NCBI RefSeq assembly: GCF_027497255.1
Contig: NZ_CP114903.1
Span: 3,782,001 to 3,846,000 of the forward strand
Direction of reading: 5' to 3'
DNA: 64,000 bases
From: Micromonospora sp. WMMD882
GTDB lineage: Bacteria; Actinomycetota; Actinomycetes; Mycobacteriales; Micromonosporaceae
How positions within the stretch are numbered: position 1 is the stretch's first letter; each line of letters begins with the position of its first letter. Below the pieces are notes generated by a model. It saw only the letters and a list, made by a program, of their open reading frames with translations, ran no database searches and was not told where the DNA came from. Shown here one piece after another: positions 15,289 to 24,025 of this stretch. Both the position numbers and the translations under genes were made by a program.

Positions 15289-17654
15289 GCCTCGCAGGTC
15301 TCGGGGTTCTCCAGGGAGCAGGCCAACGCCTCGTCGTCGGTCACGGTGAGCAGCGGCCCGACGGCCGGCACGCCGACGGTGGCGGTGACCGGCCGGTCCG
15401 CTGCCGCCGGGACGGCGACGGTGGCCTGCTGGATCCGGGTCGCGGGACGCGACCGCAGGTAGTACGTGGTCTTCAGCCCGGACTTCCAGGCGTAGAGGTA
15501 CATCGAGGACAGCTTGCCGATGGTCGGCGCGGCCAGGAACAGGTTCAGCGACTGCGACTGGTCCACGTACGGCGCGCGGGCGGCGGCCAGGTCGATCAGC
15601 GCCCGCTGCGGCAGCTCCCACGCCGTACGGAACAGCTCCCGCACCTCGGCGGGCAGCTCGGTGAGCCCCTGCACCGACCCCTCGGCGCCCCGGATCCGCT
15701 CCCGGACCTCGGCCGTCCACAGTCCACGGGCCTTCAGCTCCTCCACCAGGTACGTGTTGACCTGGAGGAACTCGCCGGACATCGTCTCCCGCTTGAACAG
15801 GTTGGACACCTGCGGCTCGATGCACTCGTAGCAGCCGGCGATCGAGGCGATGGTGGCCGTCGGGGCGATCGCCACCAGCAGCGAGTTGCGCAGCCCGTGC
15901 GCGCCGACCCGCTCGCGCAGCGCCGCCCACCGGCCGGTCTGCGCGGGCTCCACGCCCCACAGGTCCGGGTGCAGGTCACCCTGCGCGGCCCGGGTCTGCG
16001 GGTACGCGGGATGCGGGCCGAACCGCTCGGCCAGCCCGGCGGACGTCTCCAGGGCGGTCAGCAGGATCTCCTCCTGCACCCGGGTGGACAGCTCCCGGGC
16101 CGCCGCCGAGTCGAACGGCAGCCGCAGCCGGAAGAACGCGTCCTGCAACCCCATCAGCCCGAGCCCGACCGGCCGCCACCGCGGGTTCGACGCCGCCGCC
16201 TGCTCGGCCGGGTAGTAGTTGATGTCGATGACCCGGTCCAGGAACACCACCGCGGTACGGACCGTGGCGCGCAGCTTCTCCCAGTCGACGCCCTCGGCGG
16301 TGACGTGCGCGCCGAGGTTGACCGAGCCGAGGTTGCACACGGCGGTCTCGGTGTCGCTGTTCACCTCCAGGATCTCGGTGCACAGGTTCGACAGGTGGAT
16401 GGTGTTGCCGGGCGCGCCGGTCTGGTTGGAGAGCCGGTTCGAGGCGTCCTTGAACGTCATCCACCCGTTGCCGGTCTGCGCCAGGGTGCGCATCATCCGC
16501 CCGTACAGGTCGCGGGCCTGCACCGTGCGGACGGCCTTCTTCTCGGCCGCCCGGTACGCCTCGTCGAACGCCTCCCCGTACAGGTCGGGCAGCTCGGGGG
16601 CGTCGGACGGGTCGATCAGCGACCACTCGCCGTCCGCCTCGACCCGACGCATGAACTCGTCCGGGATCCAGTTCGCCAGGTTCAGGTTGTGGGTGCGCCG
16701 GGCGTCCTCGCCGGTGTTGTCCCGCAGCTCCAGGAACTCCTCGACGTCCGGGTGCCACGGCTCCAGGTAGACGCAGGCCGCGCCCTTGCGCCGGCCGCCC
16801 TGGTTGACCGCCGCCACCCCGGCGTCGAGGGTCTTGAGGAACGGCACGATGCCGTTGGACCTGCCGTTGGTGCCCCGGATCAGCGCGCCCCGGCCGCGTA
16901 CCCGGGACCAGGCGATGCCGATGCCGCCGGAGAACTTCGACAGCTTCGCCACCTGGTGGTACCGCTCGTAGATCGAGTCCAGCTCGTCGCGCGGCGAGTC
17001 GACCAGGAAACACGACGACATCTGGGTGTGCCGGGTGCCCGAGTTGAACAGCGTCGGCGAGCTGGGCAGGTACGCCAGGCTGGACATCAGCCGGTAGAAG
17101 CCGACCGCCTCGTCCGGCGTCCGGGACAGCCCGCACGCCACCCGCAGCAGCCAGAACTGCGGCGTCTCCACCACCAGCCGCGACTCCGGGTGCCGCAGCA
17201 GGTACCGGTCGGCGACGGTACGCAGTCCGAAGTACTCGAAGCGCAGGTCACCGGCGGGGTCCACGGCGTCGTCGAGCTGCCCGGCGTGCGCGGCCACGAA
17301 CGCGGCCGTCGCGTCGCCGATCAGCCCGAGGCCGTGCGCGTACCGGATGGACTGACTGAAGCTCGCCACCTGCTGCCCACGGACCTCGGCGTCAACGTAC
17401 GCGGCCAGCAGCCGGGCGGCCAGCTTCGAGTACTGCGGCTCCTCGCCGATCAGCTCCGCCGCCGTCTGGATGGAGAGCCGGTCCAGCTCGGCGGTGGTCG
17501 CCCCGTCGTACAGGCCGCTGATCGTCTTCGTGGCCACCCGCAGCGGGTCCACCTGGTCCAGGTCGCCGACCCACCGTTCGACCGCCCGGACGATCCGGTT
17601 GACGTCCACCGGCTCGGTGTCCCCGTTGCGTTTGCGGACCCGCATCACCGTCAT
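15279..17654 (-). CDS. nrdA: Class Ia ribonucleotide reductase, alpha subunit
   Basis: A 791-residue catalytic subunit. Residues 1-90 are an ATP-cone (MRVRKRNGDTEPVDVNRIV), an overall-activity allosteric site. The catalytic residues are visible: the redox cysteine in SSCFLV, the N-x-C-x-E site in NLCTEI, and the second redox cysteine in TAVCNLG. The C-terminal CEAC is the shuttle pair that accepts electrons from thioredoxin. The ATG at 17654 has GGAGGGG 3-4 nt upstream. The gene is preceded by a cobalamin riboswitch and a NrdR box, as in the nrdABS operon of Streptomyces coelicolor. Confidence 0.96.
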   Translation of the reverse strand: MTVMRVRKRNGDTEPVDVNRIVRAVERWVGDLDQVDPLRVATKTISGLYDGATTAELDRLSIQTAAELIGEEPQYSKLAARLLAAYVDAEVRGQQVASFSQSIRYAHGLGLIGDATAAFVAAHAGQLDDAVDPAGDLRFEYFGLRTVADRYLLRHPESRLVVETPQFWLLRVACGLSRTPDEAVGFYRLMSSLAYLPSSPTLFNSGTRHTQMSSCFLVDSPRDELDSIYERYHQVAKLSKFSGGIGIAWSRVRGRGALIRGTNGRSNGIVPFLKTLDAGVAAVNQGGRRKGAACVYLEPWHPDVEEFLELRDNTGEDARRTHNLNLANWIPDEFMRRVEADGEWSLIDPSDAPELPDLYGEAFDEAYRAAEKKAVRTVQARDLYGRMMRTLAQTGNGWMTFKDASNRLSNQTGAPGNTIHLSNLCTEILEVNSDTETAVCNLGSVNLGAHVTAEGVDWEKLRATVRTAVVFLDRVIDINYYPAEQAAASNPRWRPVGLGLMGLQDAFFRLRLPFDSAAARELSTRVQEEILLTALETSAGLAERFGPHPAYPQTRAAQGDLHPDLWGVEPAQTGRWAALRERVGAHGLRNSLLVAIAPTATIASIAGCYECIEPQVSNLFKRETMSGEFLQVNTYLVEELKARGLWTAEVRERIRGAEGSVQGLTELPAEVRELFRTAWELPQRALIDLAAARAPYVDQSQSLNLFLAAPTIGKLSSMYLYAWKSGLKTTYYLRSRPATRIQQATVAVPAAADRPVTATVGVPAVGPLLTVTDDEALACSLENPETCEACQ

Positions 17655-17799
17655 GTCCCCTCCATCACGCCTGTCGACGAGGCCGACGAACGCGCGGGGA
17701 CAGACGCCACTGGCCGCCGCAGGGGCGCGCCGGCCGTCCGGCCGGCTGATGGCGTCGGCCGTCCCGCGCGGCCTCCGACCGCCGCGCGCGGCAGCGCAC

Positions 17800-17980
17800 G
17801 GCGCGCTGGCAGGTCTTCGGGCTCGCGGGCCGGACCGGTCCCCCGGTCGCCTACTGGCCGTCGCTTCCCAGGCCGTACGGCCCAGTGCTGTGTGACGGCG
17901 GTCGTTCCCACTCACCGCTGCGGGGCAGCCCCGGACTCGCACCGGGTTCCCTCTTACCCCGGACGCTCCCGTGCGGGAAC
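17800..17980 (-). promoter_or_regulatory. Cobalamin (B12) riboswitch upstream of nrdAB
   Basis: On the minus strand the leader reads AGGGAACCCGGTGCGAGTCC, then GGGGCTGCCCCGCAGCGG, later CACTGGG and CCTGGGAAGC, and closes with GAGCCCGAAGACCTGCC. These are the successive conserved blocks of the AdoCbl riboswitch core and B12 box. It lies 150 nt before nrdA; the stretch 17655-17799 contains GC-rich inverted repeats (GCCGCGCG arms) that could be the expression platform. Known biology: B12 binding shuts off class Ia RNR when a B12-dependent class II enzyme can take over, which implies a nrdJ gene elsewhere in this genome. Confidence 0.93.
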
Positions 17981-18000
17981 GCCCGAACCAGCTACGCGAG

Positions 18001-18014
18001 CACTATATATGGTG
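18001..18014 (-). promoter_or_regulatory. NrdR box at the nrdAB promoter
   Basis: CACCATATATAGTG on the minus strand matches the NrdR consensus (ACACWATATWTWGTGT) closely and sits about 20 bp upstream of the riboswitch start. NrdR represses RNR operons according to ATP/dATP levels. Its TATATA core may overlap the -10 region. Confidence 0.75.
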
Positions 18015-18066
18015 CCGACACAGCGAAGGCAACACCAGATGTCGACGCGCCCGGTAGGCGATCGGT

Positions 18067-18198
18067 CACGCCCCGATCCCGCCGTGGGCGCGGACCAGCC
18101 ATGCCCCGACCCGGCCGTGGGCACGGGCCAGCCACGCCCCGACCCGGCCGTGGGCGGGGACCGGTCAGGCCTCGACCCAGCCGTGGGCGCGGGCCCGC
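18067..18198. repeat. Four 33-bp tandem repeats overlapping the cold-shock gene 3' end
   Basis: Imperfect 33-bp units start at 18067, 18100, 18133 and 18166, each with a CCGTGGGC core. The last unit encodes the final residues of the cold-shock-domain protein; its stop codon spans 18165-18167, so the other three lie just after the gene. The unit length is a multiple of three, so gain or loss of the stop could lengthen the protein by 11 residues per unit. Confidence 0.85.
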
Positions 18199-18584
18199 TC
18201 GGTGAGCGTCTCCCGGATCGCCGCGATCTGCGCGCCGGTCAGCGTCGGCACCCGGGTGATCAACGACTCGGTCACCTCGGTCATGAACTCCAGCGGCGAC
18301 AGCACGTCGCACAGGCCGTCGTCGTCCTCCCGGGTCGCCCGCACGGCGCCCGGCTGACGCTCCACCCGGGGCGTCGGCGTGTCGAGGATCCGCACGCTCG
18401 CCGCCTTCAGGCCGCGCTCGCCCTCCTCGACCTCGTACTCCACCCGCAGACCGGAATGGACCTCGTGCCGGCGTTCCCCGAAGTCGTTCGCGTGGACGAA
18501 GACGTCCTCGCCCCCGGCGGACGGGGCGATGAACCCGTAGCCACGCACGTCGTCGAACCGGATCAGCTTTCCTACCAGCGCCAC
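18165..18584 (-). CDS. Cold-shock-domain protein with C-terminal extension
   Basis: A 139-residue protein starting at GTG 18584. Residues 1-67 form a cold-shock domain with RNP1-like GYGFIAP and RNP2-like DVFVHAND, which binds single-stranded nucleic acid. A 70-residue C-terminal extension, with a predicted helical end (ETLTERARAHGWVEA), is typical of actinobacterial longer CspB-like proteins. It is followed after about 150 bp by the nrdAB promoter in the same direction. Role as RNA chaperone is by family. Confidence 0.85.
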   Translation of the reverse strand: MALVGKLIRFDDVRGYGFIAPSAGGEDVFVHANDFGERRHEVHSGLRVEYEVEEGERGLKAASVRILDTPTPRVERQPGAVRATREDDDGLCDVLSPLEFMTEVTESLITRVPTLTGAQIAAIRETLTERARAHGWVEA

Positions 18585-18704
18585 AGCAACCCCTGCCCCC
18601 ACACGCTCACCACCACCGACCGGACCCGACGGCCAACCCGAGCGGGCCCCGGACCATTGGACCATGCCGCGCGCCCGCCCAGGTGTCCGCCCGGCCGGAA
18701 CACC

Positions 18705-20279
18705 TCAGATCGCCCCGCCGTCCCGGGGCGTCGGGTCCCCGTCCCCGTCTTCGGGCTGGTAGTCGAACCAGTCGAAGTGGACGCTGCCGGTGGCCGCGTA
18801 CATGCCGATCACCCGGCCGGTGAACCCGCCCGCGACCTCCGTCGACAGGTACCTTCCGTCCAGCTCCGCCAGCACGTCGAACGTGCCGTCCGCCGACTCC
18901 ACGCCGAACCGCAGCACGTCCGGCTCCTTGCCGGGATGCCAGTCGCCGGGCGCGGGGGCCAGCACGTCGACCCGCAACCGGACCGGACCGGCCGGGACCG
19001 CCCGGGTCGCCACCGTCGCCAGCACCGACCCGATCCGGACCAGCACCCGCGCCTCGCCGTCGCCGACCTCGACGCCGTGGTGGTGCCGCTCGTCCAGCCG
19101 TACGACCAGCCCGCCGCGCCCGCCCGCCGGGTCGACCAGCGTCCGTACCCGGCAGGACGGATGCTGCTGACGGCGGCCCAGGAACGTGACGTCCCGCTCG
19201 TCCATCGACGCGCCCCGGGCCCGCAGCGTGAGCCAGCCCGGCCGCTCGGTCGTCGACCAGCTCTCCGCCGGCCGGGACCGCACCGACACCCAGCGCGGGT
19301 GCAGCCCGACGGCGTCGAAGTCGTCCCGGGCCGGCGGCTGCGGCGTCGGGCGCGCGGGCCACGGCGGGGCCGCCATCACCGGCTCGACCCCACCCACCAC
19401 CGGCCAGCCGTCGACCCAGGTCACCGGGGCCAGGAACGTCTCCCGGCCGAGCACGTGCCAGCCGGGGGTGCCGCCACCGGGCCGTACGCCGAGCAGCACC
19501 AGCCACCACGAGCCGTCGGCGGCCTCCACCAGGTCGGCGTGGCCGGTGTTCTGGATCGGCCGGTTCGTGCCCCGGTGGGTGAGGACCGGGTTCGCCGGGC
19601 ACGGCTCGTACGGCCCGCCGGGGGCGGTGGCGCGGGCCACCGAGACGGCGTGCCCGCGTTCCGTGCCGCCCTCGGCGATCAGCAGGTACCAGTAGCCGCC
19701 GACCCGGTACAGGTGCGGGGCCTCCGGGGCCTGCGCGCCCGGCGCGCCGGACCACAACCGGCGCGGCTCGCCGATCGTCCGGCCGGTGCGCGGGTCGATC
19801 CGCACCTGCTCGATCCCCGCGTACGTGCACCAGCAGTCACCCTCGTCGTCCCAGGTCAGGTCGGGGTCAATGCCGGGGACGCCGGGCAGCCGGACCGGGT
19901 CCGACCACGGGCCGGCCGGATCCTCGGCGGTGACCAGCAGGTTGCCGCCACCGTCGGCGCAGTTCGTGACGATCAGCCAGAACCGCCCGTCGTGGTGACG
20001 CAGCGTCGGCGCGTACACGCCCCCGGAGGACGCCGTGCTCGGCGGCAACGTCAACTGGCCCGGCCGGTCCAGCACGTTGCCGATCTGCTCCCAGTGCACC
20101 AGGTCCCGGCTGTGGAAGATCGGCACCCCGGGGAAGTACTCGAAGCTGGAACAGACCAGGTAGTAGTCGTCGCCGACCCGGCAGACGCTCGGGTCCGGGT
20201 GGAAGCCGGGCAGCACCGGGTTGCGGAACGTGCCGTCGGGCCAGCCGTCCGTGGTGCCGCGCGCCTGGGCCATGGTCAT
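18705..20279 (-). CDS. GH43 family beta-xylosidase/alpha-arabinofuranosidase
   Basis: A 524-residue glycoside hydrolase. The N-terminal five-blade propeller begins with NPVLPGFHPDPSVCRVGDDYYL, whose HPDPS holds the catalytic base Asp; GIDPDLTWD has the pKa-modulating Asp and APEAPHLY the acid Glu. The C-terminal 190 residues form the beta-sandwich typical of the xylosidase subfamilies. No signal peptide is seen, so it likely acts in the cytoplasm on imported xylo- or arabino-oligosaccharides. A CebR-like operator lies 45 bp before the start. Confidence 0.9.
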   Translation of the reverse strand: MTMAQARGTTDGWPDGTFRNPVLPGFHPDPSVCRVGDDYYLVCSSFEYFPGVPIFHSRDLVHWEQIGNVLDRPGQLTLPPSTASSGGVYAPTLRHHDGRFWLIVTNCADGGGNLLVTAEDPAGPWSDPVRLPGVPGIDPDLTWDDEGDCWCTYAGIEQVRIDPRTGRTIGEPRRLWSGAPGAQAPEAPHLYRVGGYWYLLIAEGGTERGHAVSVARATAPGGPYEPCPANPVLTHRGTNRPIQNTGHADLVEAADGSWWLVLLGVRPGGGTPGWHVLGRETFLAPVTWVDGWPVVGGVEPVMAAPPWPARPTPQPPARDDFDAVGLHPRWVSVRSRPAESWSTTERPGWLTLRARGASMDERDVTFLGRRQQHPSCRVRTLVDPAGGRGGLVVRLDERHHHGVEVGDGEARVLVRIGSVLATVATRAVPAGPVRLRVDVLAPAPGDWHPGKEPDVLRFGVESADGTFDVLAELDGRYLSTEVAGGFTGRVIGMYAATGSVHFDWFDYQPEDGDGDPTPRDGGAI

Positions 20280-20323
20280 CGGAGCCTCCCCGGGATCGAG
20301 ACGGTTTGAGCAGCTTGGAGCCG

Positions 20324-20337
20324 TGGGTACGCTCCCA
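20324..20337. promoter_or_regulatory. CebR-like LacI-family operator upstream of GH43
   Basis: TGGGTACGCTCCCA matches the Streptomyces CebR box TGGGAGCGCTCCCA at 12 of 14 positions. It lies between the divergent GH43 gene and the small membrane-protein gene. The GH62 gene in this window carries a nearly perfect version. Confidence 0.7.
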
Positions 20338-20369
20338 CACGATCAGCCGACCGACCCAGGAGGCTCCTC

Positions 20370-20765
20370 GTGATCATGGCTTTGCTGCTCGACCTGGCCA
20401 ACATCGTCGGCGGATTCCTGCTCGCCGTCGCCCTGCTACGGATGCTGCCGCGCGTCGGCGACGACCTGCGCCGAGGCGCCGACCGGATCGCCCGGTTCGC
20501 CTGGGTGGTCGGCCTGGTCGCGCTGGTGACCGGCGGCTACTGGCTGATCGTCCACCTGGTCTCCGGGCCCCGGGTGTTCCACTTCGAGATCGTCGGCATC
20601 GGCGTCGGCGTCGCCCTGCTGTGGGACCGACTGACCAACCGGCCCGCGCCCCGCGACGACCGGTCCGGCTCGGGCGGGGCCACCGGCGTCCGGCTGCTGC
20701 TCGCGATCTTCGGCATCATCGCCATCATCGTCGGCATCCAGGGCCTGTTCACCCCCGACGGCTGA
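20370..20765 (+). CDS. Small integral membrane protein
   Basis: A 131-residue protein with three to four hydrophobic segments (about 5-22, 42-62, 70-85, 107-125) and a polar loop between the last two. GTG 20370 has AGGAGG 6 nt upstream. No known family is recognised. It is divergent from the GH43 gene, and its stop is 14 bp from the convergent small cysteine protein gene. Confidence 0.75.
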   Translation: MIMALLLDLANIVGGFLLAVALLRMLPRVGDDLRRGADRIARFAWVVGLVALVTGGYWLIVHLVSGPRVFHFEIVGIGVGVALLWDRLTNRPAPRDDRSGSGGATGVRLLLAIFGIIAIIVGIQGLFTPDG

Positions 20766-20779
20766 CCGCGCCGCTCTGG

Positions 20780-20995
20780 TCACCCGGGACGGCTGCCCGC
20801 CCCACCCTGGTCCCCCGGGTCGCCGTCGCCGGCGGCCCGCAGCACGGCACGCGCCGCCGAGGCCACCCGGCAGTCCCGGGTACGGCACAACCGGCAGTCT
20901 CCGTGCTGGTCCGGCCGGTGCTGACGCAGCACCGTACGGGCGGTGAGGATCATCCGGTTCCGGATCTGGGCGAGGGACAGGCGCGGCCCGGTCAC
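20780..20995 (-). CDS. Small cysteine-containing conserved protein
   Basis: A 71-residue protein with a central GDCRLCRTRDCRV, three cysteines in a CxxC(x4)C pattern that may bind metal. ATG 20995 is 4 nt past the upstream XRE gene stop, so it is the last gene of that operon. Such short Cys proteins often follow XRE regulators in Micromonosporaceae; function unknown. Confidence 0.65.
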   Translation of the reverse strand: MTGPRLSLAQIRNRMILTARTVLRQHRPDQHGDCRLCRTRDCRVASAARAVLRAAGDGDPGDQGGAGSRPG

Positions 20996-20999
20996 CGGC

Positions 21000-22208
21000 T
21001 CACCCCACCCCGAGGGTGACCGCGAGCCGGGTCACCGTGCCCGGCGCGTGCGGCTCCCGGGCGAGCCGGGCGAGCACGTCCAGGCCGGCAGGCCGGTGCC
21101 GGACCTCGGCCGGCGCGGTCCGCTCCGCGTCGACGAGGGCACGCGCGGCGTTCGTCACGTCGTCGACGTGCAGGTACGCGCGGACGGTGTCGAGCAGGTG
21201 CGCGGCCCGGTGCTCGGCCGGCAGCCACCGCCAGCCGTCCCGGCGGACCGTCCGCTCGTGCCAGCCGATCGCGCCCCGGACGTCCCCCGACTCGACGGCG
21301 GCGGCGGTACGGGCCAGATCCACGCTGGTCGGCCCGAAGCCGGTGCGGTAGTGGTCCCGGCCGTCCCCGATCCGCCGTGCCATCCCGGCCGCCTCGTCGA
21401 TCAGCTCCGTGGCCGCCGGCTCGTCCCCGTGCTGCGCGGCGGCCAGCGCCGCCTGCGTCAGCAGCGCCCCGCACAACGACAACTCGGCCGGCAGCCCGTA
21501 CTCCAGCACCGGCGGCGCGACCCGGTACGCGGCGGCCCGCAACACCGACACCGCCTCCCCGGCCCGCCCGGCCGCCCGCAGCACCTGACCGAGCTGCACC
21601 GCCACCGCCGCCACCAGCTCCCGGTCACCGGCCGCCGCGTGCATCGCCCGGTCCGCGACCAGCCAACCCAGCTCCGGTACGCCCACCTTGACCAGCACCG
21701 CGGCGGTGACCCGGTACGTCTCCACCAGCGGCCCCCGCCCCGCCTCCGGCTGCCGGAGACAGGTGCGCTGCGCGTCGCCCAGCAGGTCGGGAAGCTGACC
21801 GATGAGCTGCGGGTAACGGGCATACTGGAAACTCGTCCAGGCGTGGGCCACCTCCCGGCCCAGCCGCTCGACCGTCAGCACCGGGCGGCGGCCGGCAGGC
21901 CGGTCCAGCGGCGCCTCGTACCGGCACAGCGCCGCCCGGATCCGCTCCACCCCCGGCGCCCGTCCGGCGACCTCGGCGGGCGGAGTGGCGGCGTCCGCGC
22001 CGAGCAGCGCCCCGGGGGCGATCCGCAGCACGGCCGCGATGTCCTGGAGCGTGGAGACCCTGTCCAGCGAACGCACCCCGCGCTCCACCTTGTCCACCCA
22101 GCTCTTCGACTTGCCGAGCCGGTCGGCGAACTGCTGCTGCGACAACTTCCGCCGACTCCGCCAGTACGCCACCCGCCGCCCCACCGGCAGCCCCTCAACC
22201 CCGCTCAC
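21000..22208 (-). CDS. XRE-family regulator with TPR-like C-terminus
   Basis: A 402-residue regulator. Residues about 10-60 are a Cro/CI-type HTH (KLSQQQFADRLGKSKSWVDK). The remaining alpha-helical region resembles TPR sensor domains of actinobacterial XRE regulators. GTG 22208 is selected; a longer open frame upstream overlaps the preceding small gene. It overlaps that gene by 14 bp and is 4 nt from the downstream small Cys-protein gene, giving a three-gene operon. Confidence 0.85.
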   Translation of the reverse strand: MSGVEGLPVGRRVAYWRSRRKLSQQQFADRLGKSKSWVDKVERGVRSLDRVSTLQDIAAVLRIAPGALLGADAATPPAEVAGRAPGVERIRAALCRYEAPLDRPAGRRPVLTVERLGREVAHAWTSFQYARYPQLIGQLPDLLGDAQRTCLRQPEAGRGPLVETYRVTAAVLVKVGVPELGWLVADRAMHAAAGDRELVAAVAVQLGQVLRAAGRAGEAVSVLRAAAYRVAPPVLEYGLPAELSLCGALLTQAALAAAQHGDEPAATELIDEAAGMARRIGDGRDHYRTGFGPTSVDLARTAAAVESGDVRGAIGWHERTVRRDGWRWLPAEHRAAHLLDTVRAYLHVDDVTNAARALVDAERTAPAEVRHRPAGLDVLARLAREPHAPGTVTRLAVTLGVG

Positions 22209-22359
22209 GACGCCACCGGTCCACCCGGACCACCCGGGACACGTCCTCGGCCGGGCCACGCTCGGCCGCCGCCAACTCCAGGATCCGCCGCTTCGCGGCC
22301 TCCTGCTCCGCCCGCTGGATCCGCTCACCCCGACTGGGTGCCGGCCTGTCCTCGCTCAT
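22195..22359 (-). CDS. Small charged protein upstream of the XRE regulator
   Basis: A 54-residue protein rich in Arg and Glu (GERIQRAEQEAAKRRILELAA then a basic tail), almost entirely helical, with no cysteine. The ATG 22359 has GGGAGG 6 nt upstream, and it overlaps the XRE start by 14 bp. Conserved short proteins of this kind occur before XRE genes in actinomycetes; it may be a partner of the regulator. No family name is given. Confidence 0.55.
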   Translation of the reverse strand: MSEDRPAPSRGERIQRAEQEAAKRRILELAAAERGPAEDVSRVVRVDRWRRERG

Positions 22360-22561
22360 CCGCGTCCTCCCGTGAAAGAGGGACGCGACGGTGGTGCTCC
22401 GGGGAAAAGGACCGACCACCGCCGCGCCCGACTGACGGGCGTGGCTCGCAGCCGTTACCGAAGCCGATGGGTTCGCGCCAGCCACGCCCTACGATCAGCA
22501 TTCAGTGATCGGACGGCTACCGAACAGATGAAGCTCGTCCGCTGAGGACGACTCTTGTCCG

Positions 22562-23734
22562 CTACGGCTGGAGGTTCGGCCGGTAGGTTTCGTACGCCTC
22601 GCGTAGGACGACGGCTTCGGCGACGCCGGTCGGCTCGACGCGGCGCAGCACCTCCCGGGCCCGCCACCAGTTCGACGGCACCACCCGACCGGAAGTGATC
22701 GCCCTGGTGGCCACCGCGCCGGCCTCGTCGGGCCGGTCGGCAGCCAGCAGCGCCAACGCCAGGTCGAGCCGGGCGGACGCGGAACGGCGCGGCCGTTCCC
22801 CGCCATCCCCACGCGGGTCCAGCTCGGTCAGCACCGCACGGGCAACCTGCTCCGCAGCAGGATCACCCGCCCAGGCCAACGTGGTGGCCGCGTAGGCACG
22901 GGCCTTGGTCGGGTCGTACCGGTAGTGGTGCTCGGCGCGCTCCGGAACGGGCAGGTTCGACACCAGCTGGTCCAGGCGCTCCAGGGTCAGCCGGGTCTGC
23001 CGGACCTCCCCCATCCGCGCCCAGGCACGAGCCTCCTGGGCGGTGGCCTGGAGGTGTGCCGAGCTGCCCCGAGGCGCGACCCGCTGCGCCTGCTGCGACA
23101 GCTCAAGGGCCCGCCGGTAGTCGCCCTGGGTCAGAACATCCCAGGCCCGGGTTTCCAGGCACCATCCCTGGATCTCCGGGTGTTCCGCGTGGCCGGCCAG
23201 ATCCCGAGCCGCCTTCAGATGCGCGTCAGCCGGGCCACGCTGGTCGAGGTCGACGTGCACGGTCGCCCGGAGCACGGTCAACCAGGCCCCGGCGACGACC
23301 AGACGGCGGCGCTGCGCCAACGTCACCCGACCGTCGAGCAACCGAACGACGTAGGCGAGGTGCCGCCGTACCCTCGGCAGCAGCTCGGCCGGAGGCGTGG
23401 TCGGGTACGCGCTGGCCAGATCGTCCACCGCCGCCTCGATCCGGGCGAGCGTCTCCGCGCTGACGTCGCTGGCACGAACCCGGGCCAGCAGGTCATCGGC
23501 TTCGGCATGGTGATCGACCGGCGCGGCGACCAACTCGACCAGGGAGCCACCAGCGTCCAGCACCCGGTCGAGATGCCGCGCCGTCTCGACGGTCGGCGCC
23601 TTCTCTCCGGTCTCCAACTCGTGCAGGTGACTCTTGCCCCGGTGCGTGAGCTGCGCCAGCGCCCGCAACGACAGACCACGATCGGCACGAAGGGCTCGCA
23701 GACGCACGCCGAAACGGGGATCGACAGGTGTCAT
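22562..23734 (-). CDS. XRE-family regulator, TPR-like sensor domain
   Basis: A 390-residue protein with an N-terminal HTH (GLSLRALAQLTHRGKSHLHE, residues about 20-60) followed by helical repeats and a W/R-rich tail. ATG 23734 has GAGGGAG 8 nt upstream. It is divergent from the DNA methyltransferase gene with about 290 bp between. It could be a transcriptional regulator of the restriction-modification locus, although actinomycetes carry many such genes that are not linked to RM systems. Confidence 0.82.
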   Translation of the reverse strand: MTPVDPRFGVRLRALRADRGLSLRALAQLTHRGKSHLHELETGEKAPTVETARHLDRVLDAGGSLVELVAAPVDHHAEADDLLARVRASDVSAETLARIEAAVDDLASAYPTTPPAELLPRVRRHLAYVVRLLDGRVTLAQRRRLVVAGAWLTVLRATVHVDLDQRGPADAHLKAARDLAGHAEHPEIQGWCLETRAWDVLTQGDYRRALELSQQAQRVAPRGSSAHLQATAQEARAWARMGEVRQTRLTLERLDQLVSNLPVPERAEHHYRYDPTKARAYAATTLAWAGDPAAEQVARAVLTELDPRGDGGERPRRSASARLDLALALLAADRPDEAGAVATRAITSGRVVPSNWWRAREVLRRVEPTGVAEAVVLREAYETYRPNLQP

Positions 23735-24025
23735 GGCGGCGCTCCCTCAGGTAACGGGCTCGGCAGCGCTCACCGGTCCCCGAAGCCGGTGACCACCAAT
23801 TCGGACGGTACACCTTTCGACTCCAACACGTGACAAAGCGCGATCGGTGACGGAAACCAGCCATGCCAACGCAGCGACCGACGGACAAGGCGTCCGTCAA
23901 CGACGGGCAATCGAGCGACTACTTTCAGTCGAACAAATGATCGAAAGATCACAGGGCGGGTGTCATGTCTAGGGAGGCCCAGAGGCCCCCTATAGGGTGA
24001 GGCGATGATGGGCGAGGGGGGAAGC

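Noticed and set aside
18001..18014. Simple AT-rich promoter only
   Set aside because: The CACCATATATAGTG sequence is palindromic and matches the NrdR box closely, so a NrdR site is the better explanation; it may still overlap a -10 element.
15897..20309. A very long open frame of about 1470 codons on the plus strand
   Set aside because: It runs antisense to nrdA, the riboswitch, the cold-shock gene and GH43, has Arg/Pro/Gly-rich random composition, and no motif. It is a high-GC shadow.
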